Shown here piece after piece: positions 7,609 to 15,047 of a DNA stretch of 46,073 nucleotides. The stretch's first letter is position 1, and each line of letters starts with the position of its first letter. Origin of the DNA: Lentibacillus lipolyticus. GTDB lineage: Bacteria; Bacillota; Bacilli; Bacillales; Amphibacillaceae. The position numbers and the translations under genes are program-made. The notes under the pieces were generated by a model, which was given only the letters and a program-made list of their open reading frames with translations, was not told the origin of the DNA and ran no database searches. The stretch covers positions 1-46,073 of the forward strand of contig SEIO01000022.1 of the NCBI GenBank assembly GCA_004145795.1. The letters run 5' to 3'.

Positions 7609-9344
7609 CGTACCTGACCATGATTCTGTTTGAGCGACTCGGCTTATTGCTGGTGCTTGCCTTTGTGCTGACGCGAATTCCTGGGTTCCGTTCCCTGCTT
7701 GACCGTGAATTCGGCAAGAAAATGACACTTGTCCACGCTGGCATGTTTGGCCTTTTCGGTATTGCCGGTACCATGACAGGCGTTCTCCTGGAGGATGGAG
7801 TGATTGCTTCCAGGATGTTCGTCTGGTCCGCAGCGGATGATCAGCTCATTGTCAGTTCCAGCCTGGTCGCGATTGTCATTGCCGGGCTGCTGGGCGGGCC
7901 TGTCGTCGGTCTCGGTGCGGGTGTCATTGCCGGCGCACATCTTTTTTATCTGGGCGGCATAGGCTTTATTGCAAACAGTCTCGTCAATCCGATTACTGGA
8001 TTTCTTGCCGGGTGGACGGCGCGTTTTTTTTCCAATGAACGGGTTATTTCCCCAATGAAGGCACTGTTCATTGGGGTGTTTCCACCCGTTTTGCACATGC
8101 ATTTGCTGCTCATTGCCGAACCGGATTCCAATGCCATGATTGCCATGGTGAACACAATTGGTCTGCCGCTAGTGTTATCGAACAGCATCGCGATTGCTAT
8201 ATTCACCGCGATGATTGGCATGGCACTCCGCGAGCAGGAAAATGAAGCGGCACTGGCGGCCAGAAAAGCATTCACTATCGCAAAGGAGGCACTCCCTTTT
8301 TTAAAAAGGGATTCCGCGCAAGAGATGGCAGCAGGGATTGCGAATCTGCTTTATGACCGGCTTGAGCTGGCAGCTGTTTCGGTCACCAATGAACGGGAAA
8401 TTCTGGCACATCGCGGAGTGGGTTCGGATCACCATCGGCAGGGAAGTCCAATCATTACACCGTTGTCCGATGAAGCGATTCATTCCGGGCAGATGCAAGT
8501 AGCTTATTCACGTTCTGACATCCAGTGTCCACATGCCAAATGCCCTTTTGAATCAGCCATTATTATTCCGTTCATGGACACCAGTGAGTCGCCAGGCCTG
8601 ATCAAATTTTACTTCCGGAAAGCGCAGCACATTCGACCGGTGGAACTGATGCTCGCACAGGGGCTTGGACAGTTAATTTCCAACCAGCTGCACAGCATCG
8701 CAGCGGAAAAACTGAAATCACACATACGTGATGCCGAGCTGCGGAATCTCCAAGCCCAGATTAACCCGCATTTTTTATTCAATACACTGCATATGATTGC
8801 CGCACTATTTCGGAAAGACCCGGAAAAGGCCCGGCAAATCACCGTCAACCTTGCCCACTACATGCGGTTTAATATCAGCCTGGTCGCGTCATCGCTGGTC
8901 CATTTAGAAAAAGAATTGAAGCATGTTAAAGCATACATGACCATCATTGAGACCCGCTTTTCCAGCCGGCTCCGTATTGACGTTACCGAACCGACCGGCG
9001 GATTACAAGCGCTGATTCCACCGTCTACAATCCAGCCGCTAGTTGAAAACAGCATTCAACACGGCTTAAAAAATGTAACGGACGGGGGTGAAATAAACGT
9101 GGCCATGGAAAAGCAAGACAACTGCATCCAGATTACCGTTCGTGATAATGGGTGCGGTTTTAACGAACGATGGCTGACAGAGGGCGGCATTATTAAGACG
9201 ACAGATCAGCAGCAGAGCGGTGCGGGGCTTTTCAATGTGAATCAGCGTCTCATCAGCCTGCTTGGGGAGTCCGCACGCCTGTATATCCGCAATTTGCCTG
9301 AGCGTGGGAGCGAAGTGACGTTTACGATTCCGTGTAGTAAATGA
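7605..9344 (+). CDS. LytS/YehU-type sensor histidine kinase
   Basis: 579 residues. The N-terminal 5TM-5TMR_LYT membrane domain (about 1-210) has many glycine-rich helices. A GAF-like domain follows (about 225-360) and contains a CPHAKC cysteine pair near 307-312, which might bind metal or respond to redox. The His_kinase domain carries NPHFLFNTLHMI with phosphorylatable H389. The ATPase domain has the N-box QPLVENSIQHG and the G-box DNGCGF. The gene overlaps the symporter (ATGA junction) and is followed by the LytTR regulator, so it forms a two-component system with it. Known relatives sense pyruvate or other small carboxylates or cell-wall state. The ligand here is unknown but may be whatever the adjacent symporter handles. 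Confidence 0.9.
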   Translation: MTYLTMILFERLGLLLVLAFVLTRIPGFRSLLDREFGKKMTLVHAGMFGLFGIAGTMTGVLLEDGVIASRMFVWSAADDQLIVSSSLVAIVIAGLLGGPVVGLGAGVIAGAHLFYLGGIGFIANSLVNPITGFLAGWTARFFSNERVISPMKALFIGVFPPVLHMHLLLIAEPDSNAMIAMVNTIGLPLVLSNSIAIAIFTAMIGMALREQENEAALAARKAFTIAKEALPFLKRDSAQEMAAGIANLLYDRLELAAVSVTNEREILAHRGVGSDHHRQGSPIITPLSDEAIHSGQMQVAYSRSDIQCPHAKCPFESAIIIPFMDTSESPGLIKFYFRKAQHIRPVELMLAQGLGQLISNQLHSIAAEKLKSHIRDAELRNLQAQINPHFLFNTLHMIAALFRKDPEKARQITVNLAHYMRFNISLVASSLVHLEKELKHVKAYMTIIETRFSSRLRIDVTEPTGGLQALIPPSTIQPLVENSIQHGLKNVTDGGEINVAMEKQDNCIQITVRDNGCGFNERWLTEGGIIKTTDQQQSGAGLFNVNQRLISLLGESARLYIRNLPERGSEVTFTIPCSK

Positions 9345-9364
9345 TAGGAAAGGAGGATGTTCGT

Positions 9365-10126
9365 ATGGTGCGAATCCAAGCAATGGTAGCCGAAGATGAA
9401 CAGCTAGCACGAGAAGAATTAATTTACCTGCTGAAAAAAGAGTCTGACGTTACCATCTGTCCAAGTGCGGAAACAGGTGAGCAATTGGTTGAATTATATG
9501 CCGAGTATGAACCGGATGTCATTTTCCTGGATGTGCAAATGCCTGGCCTGACCGGAGTGGAGGCTGCCGGACAGATTGCAGAACTCGCCTATCACCAGGT
9601 GCCATTATTTGTATTTACGACTGCGTATGATGACTATGCCCTCGATGCGTTCGAATTGGAAGCTGTCGATTATTTGCTGAAACCATATGAGGACAGCCGG
9701 TTTCAAAAGGCGATGAAGCGAATCCGGAAGCAATTGACCCAGACTGGCGGTACGGAAAAGGACAACCTCACCCTGCCTCAGCATGAATCTCCGGCGTCCA
9801 AACTGCTCATCGATGACGGCGAACGGATGATCGTACTGCAGCCTGATTCCATTTATTACGCAGTTCCGTCGAAGCGGATGTTGGAGATCCACACGAAAGA
9901 CGAAGTAATTGAAAGCCGGATGACCTTGCAGGAATTGGAGGACAAACTGCACGGCCTTCCTTTTTTCCGGACACACCGAAGCTACCTGGTCAACCTGAAT
10001 CATATCCGTGAAATCACGCCATGGTTTAATGGCGCCTACAACGTAACCCTGAAAGATAAACAGCACACAACACTGCCAGTAAGTCGCTCAGCAAGTAAAG
10101 TATTGCTGGATACATTTAAGAATTGA
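9365..10126 (+). CDS. LytTR-family response regulator
   Basis: 253 residues from the ATG at 9365, which has AAGGAGG eight bases upstream; the longer frame starting at 9341 overlaps the kinase end and lacks a site. The receiver domain (1-120) has the acidic pocket (AEDEQ, residues 9-13), phosphoacceptor D56 in FLDVQMP, and K105 in YLLKPYE. A LytTR DNA-binding domain (about 150-250) has the typical FFRTHRSYLVNLNHI signature. It is the partner of the kinase at 7605-9344. LytTR regulators bind direct repeats upstream of target promoters; the neighbouring acsA-DUF485-actP block is an obvious candidate target, but I could not define a convincing pair of binding repeats by eye. Confidence 0.9.
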   Translation: MVRIQAMVAEDEQLAREELIYLLKKESDVTICPSAETGEQLVELYAEYEPDVIFLDVQMPGLTGVEAAGQIAELAYHQVPLFVFTTAYDDYALDAFELEAVDYLLKPYEDSRFQKAMKRIRKQLTQTGGTEKDNLTLPQHESPASKLLIDDGERMIVLQPDSIYYAVPSKRMLEIHTKDEVIESRMTLQELEDKLHGLPFFRTHRSYLVNLNHIREITPWFNGAYNVTLKDKQHTTLPVSRSASKVLLDTFKN

Positions 10127-10164
10127 CCACTCAACCAAATATTATGACAATTCAAACAATGAAA

Positions 10165-10199
10165 ACGGCAATTGAGCCAAAATCTGCTCCGATTGCCGT
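10165..10199. terminator. Strong hairpin between lytTR and acsA
   Basis: ACGGCAAT (10165-10172) pairs with ATTGCCGT (10192-10199), and inside them GAGC pairs with GCTC. The plus-strand side has no T-run (ACCAATC follows), so termination may be factor-dependent or partial. It separates the sensory operon from acsA. Confidence 0.5.
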
Positions 10200-10219
10200 A
10201 CCAATCTAATATACTTTAA

Positions 10220-10233
10220 CGTAAGCGCTTTCA
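10220..10233. promoter_or_regulatory. Catabolite-responsive element (cre) for CcpA upstream of acsA
   Basis: CGTAAGCGCTTTCA matches the cre consensus TGWAANCGNTNWCA at 13 of 14 positions; only the first base differs. It lies about 90 bases before the acsA start. In B. subtilis acsA is repressed by CcpA during growth on glucose, so the site fits known control of this gene. Confidence 0.7.
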
Positions 10234-10321
10234 AAATGTGGGGTGATGGCTTTCGGATGATACAGACAACTGGCAGTCCATCAAATGGGAGACATGATGA
10301 TAATCATAAGGGGGAATGAAC

Positions 10322-12043
10322 GTGAGCAAAACACTCGAACCAGTTAAGACGGATACAAACATGCCAGACTATGATAAGGCCTGTGCCCATTTTTCTTGGA
10401 AGGAAGTCGAGAAATCTTTTTCCTGGCATGAGACAGGGAAAGTCAACATGGCCTATGAGGCGATTGACCGGCATGCGGAATCATGGCGAAAGAACAAGGT
10501 CGCCCTTTACTACAGTGATCAGGAACGTGACGAAAAATATACGTTCCAGGATATGAAATTTCTCTCGAATAAGTTCGGCAATGTCCTAAGGAACATGGGA
10601 ACGGAAAAAGGGGAACGGGTCTTTTTGTTCCTGCCTCGATCACCGGAACTTTATATGAGCATGATGGGTATCTTAAAGATCGGAGCAATAGCCGGACCAC
10701 TTTTTGAAGCCTTCATGGAACAGGCTGTCCGTGACCGTCTTGAGAACAGTGAAGCTTCCGTGCTGATTACGACACCGTCACTACTAGAGCGTGTACCATA
10801 TAACGAACTACCACACTTGGAAAATATTATTCTAGTTGGGGATGGGGAGGCGCCAGAAGATGGCGATGTGAAGTTTTACCGATTTGAAGAGGAAATGGAG
10901 AAGGCTTCGCGGGACTTGGCTATCGAATGGGTGGACCGGGAAGACGGCATGATACTCCACTATACATCCGGGTCAACCGGCAAACCAAAAGGCGTATTGC
11001 ATGTTCATAATGCCATGATTCAGCAGTACCAGACGGCCAAATGGGTGCTGGATTTGAAGGAAGATGATATCTACTGGTGCACCGCCGATCCCGGCTGGGT
11101 AACAGGCACATCCTATGGTATTTTCGGACCATGGCTGAACGGGGTGTCTAACCTGATTCGTGGTGGCCGTTTCAGCCCAGAAGATTGGTATGGAACGATT
11201 GAAAAATATCGTGTCTCCGTCTGGCTCAGTGCACCGACAGCCTTCCGCAGGCTGATGGGGGCCGGGGAGGACGTCGTGGAGCAGTTTGATATCAGCTCGC
11301 TTCGTCACGTCCTAAGCGTTGGGGAACCGCTGAACGCAGAAGTCGTCCACTGGGGAACGAAAGTATATAATCTGCGTATCCACGACCATTGGTGGATGAC
11401 CGAGACCGGCGGCATTGTTATTGCCAATTATCCAACTATGCCAATCAAACCGGGGTCGATGGGCAAAGCCTTCCCAGGCATAGAAGCGGCGATACTAGAT
11501 GAGGAAGGCAATGAACTGCCGCCAGGGAAAATGGGCAGACTGTGCATTAAAGCAGGCTGGCCGTCGATGCTGCGGACGGTATGGAACAATGAGGAGCGGT
11601 TCAAGAAGTACTTCCCTGACGAGGGATGGTTCGAATCGGGTGACTTAGCTTCCAAAGATGAAGATGGCTACTTCTGGTTCCAGGGACGCGATGATGATGT
11701 TATCCAAACATCAGGCGAACGGGTCGGGCCTTTTGAAGTAGAGAGCAAGCTTGTCGAACACCCTTCTGTAGCTGAGGCTGCTGTCATCGGCAAACCTGAT
11801 CCAGTCCGCGGGCATATTATCAAGGCCTTTGTTGCCCTGAAAGACGGGTATGAAAAGAGCGATGAACTTGAGGAAGAGTTGCGTCAATTTGTGAAAAAAG
11901 GCCTGGCCGCCCACGCAGCACCGCGAGAAGTTGAAATCCGCGACTTCTTGCCTAAAACACGCAGCGGCAAAATTATGCGTCGTGTACTGAAGGCGTGGGA
12001 ACTTGACTTGCCAACAGGCGATTTATCCACTATGGAAAAATAA
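10322..12043 (+). CDS. acsA: Acetyl-CoA synthetase (acetate-CoA ligase)
   Basis: 573 residues; about the same length as B. subtilis AcsA (572) and very similar throughout. It activates acetate with ATP and CoA to acetyl-CoA in the cytoplasm. The ANL-family AMP-binding motif TSGSTGKPKG lies near residue 220, WWMTETGG near 360, and SGERVGPFEVES near 465. The C-terminal PKTRSGKIMRRVLK carries the catalytic lysine (about residue 547) that is acetylated for control in other bacteria. GTG at 10322 was chosen because GGGGG lies seven bases upstream; the ATG two codons earlier is too close. A cre site precedes the gene. DUF485 and ActP-like genes follow in the same orientation, giving a complete acetate uptake and activation set. 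No acuABC genes are seen next to it. Confidence 0.95.
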   Translation: MSKTLEPVKTDTNMPDYDKACAHFSWKEVEKSFSWHETGKVNMAYEAIDRHAESWRKNKVALYYSDQERDEKYTFQDMKFLSNKFGNVLRNMGTEKGERVFLFLPRSPELYMSMMGILKIGAIAGPLFEAFMEQAVRDRLENSEASVLITTPSLLERVPYNELPHLENIILVGDGEAPEDGDVKFYRFEEEMEKASRDLAIEWVDREDGMILHYTSGSTGKPKGVLHVHNAMIQQYQTAKWVLDLKEDDIYWCTADPGWVTGTSYGIFGPWLNGVSNLIRGGRFSPEDWYGTIEKYRVSVWLSAPTAFRRLMGAGEDVVEQFDISSLRHVLSVGEPLNAEVVHWGTKVYNLRIHDHWWMTETGGIVIANYPTMPIKPGSMGKAFPGIEAAILDEEGNELPPGKMGRLCIKAGWPSMLRTVWNNEERFKKYFPDEGWFESGDLASKDEDGYFWFQGRDDDVIQTSGERVGPFEVESKLVEHPSVAEAAVIGKPDPVRGHIIKAFVALKDGYEKSDELEEELRQFVKKGLAAHAAPREVEIRDFLPKTRSGKIMRRVLKAWELDLPTGDLSTMEK

Positions 12044-12058
12044 ATGATCCGTTCAGAT

Positions 12059-12098
12059 GGGGTTTTTTCCGAGTTGATGGAAAACTCCCCTCTGTTTT
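12059..12098 (+). terminator. Hairpin with T-rich tail between acsA and the DUF485 gene
   Basis: GGGGTTTTTTCC (12059-12070) pairs with GGAAAACTCCCC (12079-12090) apart from a two-base internal mismatch, followed by TCTGTTTT. It would end or attenuate acsA transcripts. No good promoter is obvious between it and 12127, so partial read-through into the permease genes is likely. Confidence 0.5.
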
Positions 12099-12126
12099 AA
12101 TCCGAACAATATGAGGGGGCATTTTC

Positions 12127-12483
12127 ATGGTCAATGAAAGCGGATACAATGATACAGGCCAATCTGGGCAAGCCATTGATTTTGAGAAGGTGGAACAAAG
12201 CAGGCCATTTAAAAAATTAATGCATGATCGAAAGAAATTTATTGTGCCGTATACCATCTTTTTTCTTGTTTTTTATTTTTTACTACCGATTTTAACGTCG
12301 TACACAAACTTTTTGAACACACCAGCCTTTGGTGATATCTCCTGGGTATGGGTGTTTGCATTCGCCCAATTTATTATGACATGGGTGCTGTGTACCATTT
12401 ATGTCAAAAAGGCTTCTACCTTTGATGAACAGGCTAACGATATTATCGAGAAGCAGATAAAGAATGGAGGGAAAGCATCATGA
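12127..12483 (+). CDS. DUF485 membrane protein (YjcH-like), partner of the ActP permease
   Basis: 118 residues with a polar N-terminus and two membrane helices (about 40-65 and 75-100). DUF485 proteins, such as E. coli YjcH, are encoded directly before ActP-type acetate permeases and are thought to be their small partner. Here the stop codon overlaps the next gene's start (ATGA at 12480). GGGGG seven bases before the ATG supports the start. It sits between acsA and the permease. Biochemical role is not well established even in the family. Confidence 0.85.
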   Translation: MVNESGYNDTGQSGQAIDFEKVEQSRPFKKLMHDRKKFIVPYTIFFLVFYFLLPILTSYTNFLNTPAFGDISWVWVFAFAQFIMTWVLCTIYVKKASTFDEQANDIIEKQIKNGGKAS

Positions 12484-14021
12484 GCCCGACGGTTATTATA
12501 CTTTTTCTGATCATTGTTGCATTGACCCTTGCTATTACGTATTGGGCGTCGAAACAGACGCAAACGACGGGGGATTTTTATACGGCCGGCGGTGAATTAA
12601 CCGGTTTTCAAAACGGGATTGCCATTTCAGGCGACTATCTGTCAGCAGCATCTTTTCTCGGAATTGCTGGGTCAATCGCGCTTTACGGTTTTGATGGATT
12701 CTTTTACAGCATCGGGTTTTTGATTGCGTATCTCGTTGTATTATTCTTAGTCGCGGAACCACTGCGGAACCTTGGGAAATATACCCTTGCTGATATGATC
12801 AATGCCCGGTTTGACGCAAAAAAGGTGCGCGGTTCGGCAGCACTGAGCACGATTACGATTTCTTTATTTTATATGATTGCACAGCTCGTCGGGGCGGGGG
12901 CACTTATTCAGCTATTGTTTGACATTCCTTATTGGATAGCTGTTCTAATCGTTGGTACGATGATGACCATTTACGTGCTGTTCGGCGGTATGATCGCCAC
13001 TAGCTGGGTGCAAATTGTCAAAGCAGTCCTATTAATGGTTGGTATGTTTATCATTTCCTTCCTAGTATTGCTGAAGTTCAACTTTAATATCGGGGAAATG
13101 TTCAGTGAAGTTAAAACAGCTACAAGCCACGGCGCTGCCTATTTGAAACCAGGGCTAAAGTATACACAGCCGCTTGATACCATTTCTCTTATGTTGGCGC
13201 TTGTCCTGGGAACGGCCGGACTGCCGCATATTCTTATGCGCTTTTTCACGGTTAAAGATGCCAAAACAGCACGGAGCTCCGTCATCACAGCCACATGGAC
13301 TATTGGCATTTTCTATGTATTGACGTTGTTCCTTGGCTTTGGCGCTGCAGCATTCGTTGGGGAAACAAAGATTATGGAAGCAAACCCAGGCGGGAATATG
13401 GCAGCACCACTGCTGGCAGAGGCAATCGGGGGAGAAATATTGTTCGCCTTCATATCCGCCGTCGCATTTGCAACTATTCTGGCCGTTGTGGCAGGCCTCG
13501 TTTTATCTGGTGCGTCCGCCTTTGCTCATGACTTATACGGTCAGATTATTAAGAAAGGAAAAGCATCGGATCAGCAGCAAATGCTGGCAGCACGGTATGC
13601 ATCATTAGCAGTATCCGTACTGGCGATTGTTTTGGCCTTGTTTGCACAATACTTAAACGTAGCATTTCTCGTCTCGCTGGCCTTTTGTATCGCGGCCAGT
13701 GCCAATTTGCCAGTCATCCTTTATACGGTCTACTGGAAAAGATTTAACACAACGGGGGCCGTTTCTGCCATGTTAGTCGGTTTGTTCTCGGCATTAATCC
13801 TTGTATCCATGAGCCCAAGCGTGTTCTCACCGACAGAAGGTGCGGCATTATTTGTCGGAGAGCCAATCTTCCCGCTTTCCAACCCGGCTCTAATCTCTGT
13901 ACCGCTCGGCTTCCTAGCAGGTTACGTGGGCACGATGCTTTCGAGCAGCAAGGCAGACGCCAAGCGATACGCCAAAGTCAAAGTCAAAGCCAATACCGGC
14001 TATCAAGAAACAGGAAGCTAA
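12480..14021 (+). CDS. actP: Cation/acetate symporter (ActP-like, SSS family)
   Basis: 513 residues and about 13 membrane helices. It carries the SSS features GDYLSAASFLGI near residue 55 and AGLPHILMRFFTV near 255, and is closely similar along its whole length to the symporter at 6067. With acsA and the DUF485 gene directly upstream it most likely takes up acetate or a related monocarboxylate with Na+. The start overlaps the DUF485 stop, so the two are translationally coupled; a perfect terminator follows the gene. Substrate is inferred from context. Confidence 0.88.
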   Translation: MSPTVIILFLIIVALTLAITYWASKQTQTTGDFYTAGGELTGFQNGIAISGDYLSAASFLGIAGSIALYGFDGFFYSIGFLIAYLVVLFLVAEPLRNLGKYTLADMINARFDAKKVRGSAALSTITISLFYMIAQLVGAGALIQLLFDIPYWIAVLIVGTMMTIYVLFGGMIATSWVQIVKAVLLMVGMFIISFLVLLKFNFNIGEMFSEVKTATSHGAAYLKPGLKYTQPLDTISLMLALVLGTAGLPHILMRFFTVKDAKTARSSVITATWTIGIFYVLTLFLGFGAAAFVGETKIMEANPGGNMAAPLLAEAIGGEILFAFISAVAFATILAVVAGLVLSGASAFAHDLYGQIIKKGKASDQQQMLAARYASLAVSVLAIVLALFAQYLNVAFLVSLAFCIAASANLPVILYTVYWKRFNTTGAVSAMLVGLFSALILVSMSPSVFSPTEGAALFVGEPIFPLSNPALISVPLGFLAGYVGTMLSSSKADAKRYAKVKVKANTGYQETGS

Positions 14022-14034
14022 TGCTAAAACCGAA

Positions 14035-14064
14035 AGCGACTGCGATGGTAGCAGTCGCTTTTTT
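14035..14064 (+). terminator. Intrinsic terminator after actP
   Basis: AGCGACTGC (14035-14043) pairs perfectly with GCAGTCGCT (14051-14059) around a seven-base loop, followed by a run of six Ts. Confidence 0.9.
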
Positions 14065-14109
14065 ATGAGATGAGAGGTGGGCTTCTTCTCCTAGTGAGGA
14101 GAACTTTTT

Positions 14110-14200
14110 GCGCGGATTTTGGTCTGGGCCACGCGACTTTCCCGATTTTCGCGCGACTTTGACTGCGGCCCGCGCGACTTTGCCCCGGGACGCGCGTATT
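14110..14200. repeat. GC-rich tandem repeat with about 20.5-bp period
   Basis: Five CGCG-cores (CGCGGATTT, three CGCGACTTT, CGCGTATT) start at 14111, 14132, 14152, 14173 and 14193, so the steps are 21, 20, 21 and 20 bases, or two DNA helical turns. The sequences between cores differ. The block lies between two convergent transcription units and carries no supported gene. Confidence 0.6.
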
Positions 14201-14228
14201 CTCAAAGCTCATCATTACAACATAACCT

Positions 14229-14585
14229 TTACACCCAAAATCCGAGCAACGCCGCACAGGCACCTGCAAGCACCGAAACCGCGACATAAAAAATCGCTAT
14301 GCCCACCCTGTTTGCCACCAGCAGCTTGACCGTTTCATACCCGAATGTCGAAAACGTCGTAAACGCTCCGCAAAAACCTGCACCGGCAAACAGCCATAGC
14401 GATTCACTCATTTGTCCAGTTAAATAAAAATCAAAAAACAACCCAAGCAGAAACGAACCGGACGTATTCATCAACCACGTACTGACAGGGAAATCACGCG
14501 AGCTCCTCGTCATCAGCACCTTGCCAAGCCAATATCTCGCACCAGCGCCAAGTGATCCGCCCAATCCAACTAGCCACAGCATCAA
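14229..14585 (-). CDS. crcB: Fluoride channel subunit FluC/CrcB (second copy)
   Basis: 118 residues, the usual length for FluC, with four membrane helices. The family marks are GGSLGAGARYWLG (about 8-20), the central WLMNTSGSFLLG with its conserved Asn (about 37-48), and GAFTTFSTFGYE with the phenylalanine box (about 73-84). FluC forms antiparallel dimers that export F-. Many Firmicutes carry two adjacent genes whose products make a heterodimer; here the start overlaps the end of the first copy by four bases, which supports this. Confidence 0.92.
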   Translation of the reverse strand: MMLWLVGLGGSLGAGARYWLGKVLMTRSSRDFPVSTWLMNTSGSFLLGLFFDFYLTGQMSESLWLFAGAGFCGAFTTFSTFGYETVKLLVANRVGIAIFYVAVSVLAGACAALLGFWV

Positions 14586-14971
14586 TGGTCACCCCTCCGC
14601 CCCAACTGGACATCCACAAATTTATATCCTATATATGCTAGAAGCAAACCTCCAACGATACTAATACCACTGTAAAAAGCTCCTTGCCATATGGCACCAT
14701 CCCGAATAAGCTGTACCATTTCCAAAGAAAAGGTGGAAAATGTGGTAAACGAACCAGTAAAGCCTGTCCCGACAAGCAAGGACATTTCCCGCCACCGTCC
14801 TTCCTGCCGGCTACTAAACGTCATAAACCAGCCAAGAAACAGGCAGCCGGATAAATTGGCAAGCAGTGTAGCCAATGGAAAGTCGGCAGAACCAATCCAT
14901 TCCCCCAATGCGAACCTGACCGCCGCACCAAGAAATCCCCCAGCCATCACTAAAAGCAGCTGCATCTCCAT
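14582..14971 (-). CDS. crcB: Fluoride channel subunit FluC/CrcB (first copy)
   Basis: About 129 residues from the ATG at 14971. A longer frame reaching 15034 adds a polar tail not typical for the family, and an ATG at 14965 is also possible because the GTGGG ribosome site is weak. Four membrane helices; the marks are GGFLGAAVRFALGEW, LLANLSGCLFLGW and GSFTTFSTFSLEM. It is translationally coupled to the second crcB. The MFS gene upstream on the same strand ends only 77 bases before, so the three genes may be one transcript. Confidence 0.9.
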   Translation of the reverse strand: MEMQLLLVMAGGFLGAAVRFALGEWIGSADFPLATLLANLSGCLFLGWFMTFSSRQEGRWREMSLLVGTGFTGSFTTFSTFSLEMVQLIRDGAIWQGAFYSGISIVGGLLLAYIGYKFVDVQLGRRGDH

Positions 14972-15047
14972 CACCCACTTTTCACCGTTCACTTTCGTTT
15001 TTCTTACCATTTTTACCATACAACAAGCTGGCAAACTTATTTATATA

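Noticed and set aside
6067-9344. CbrA-like fused symporter-kinase
   Set aside because: The symporter has its own stop and the kinase its own start at a four-base overlap; they are separate proteins unless a frameshift is proven.
9605-10066. Long open frames opposite real genes (for example 9605-10066 minus, 7644-8102 minus, 32076-32585 minus, 36399-36902 minus, 15730-16275 plus)
   Set aside because: They lie wholly inside strongly supported genes on the other strand, lack ribosome sites and have composition of antisense frames.
13984-14329. Small ORFs across the GC-rich repeat on both strands
   Set aside because: They have no ribosome site and are created by the lack of stop codons in the CGCG-rich repeat.
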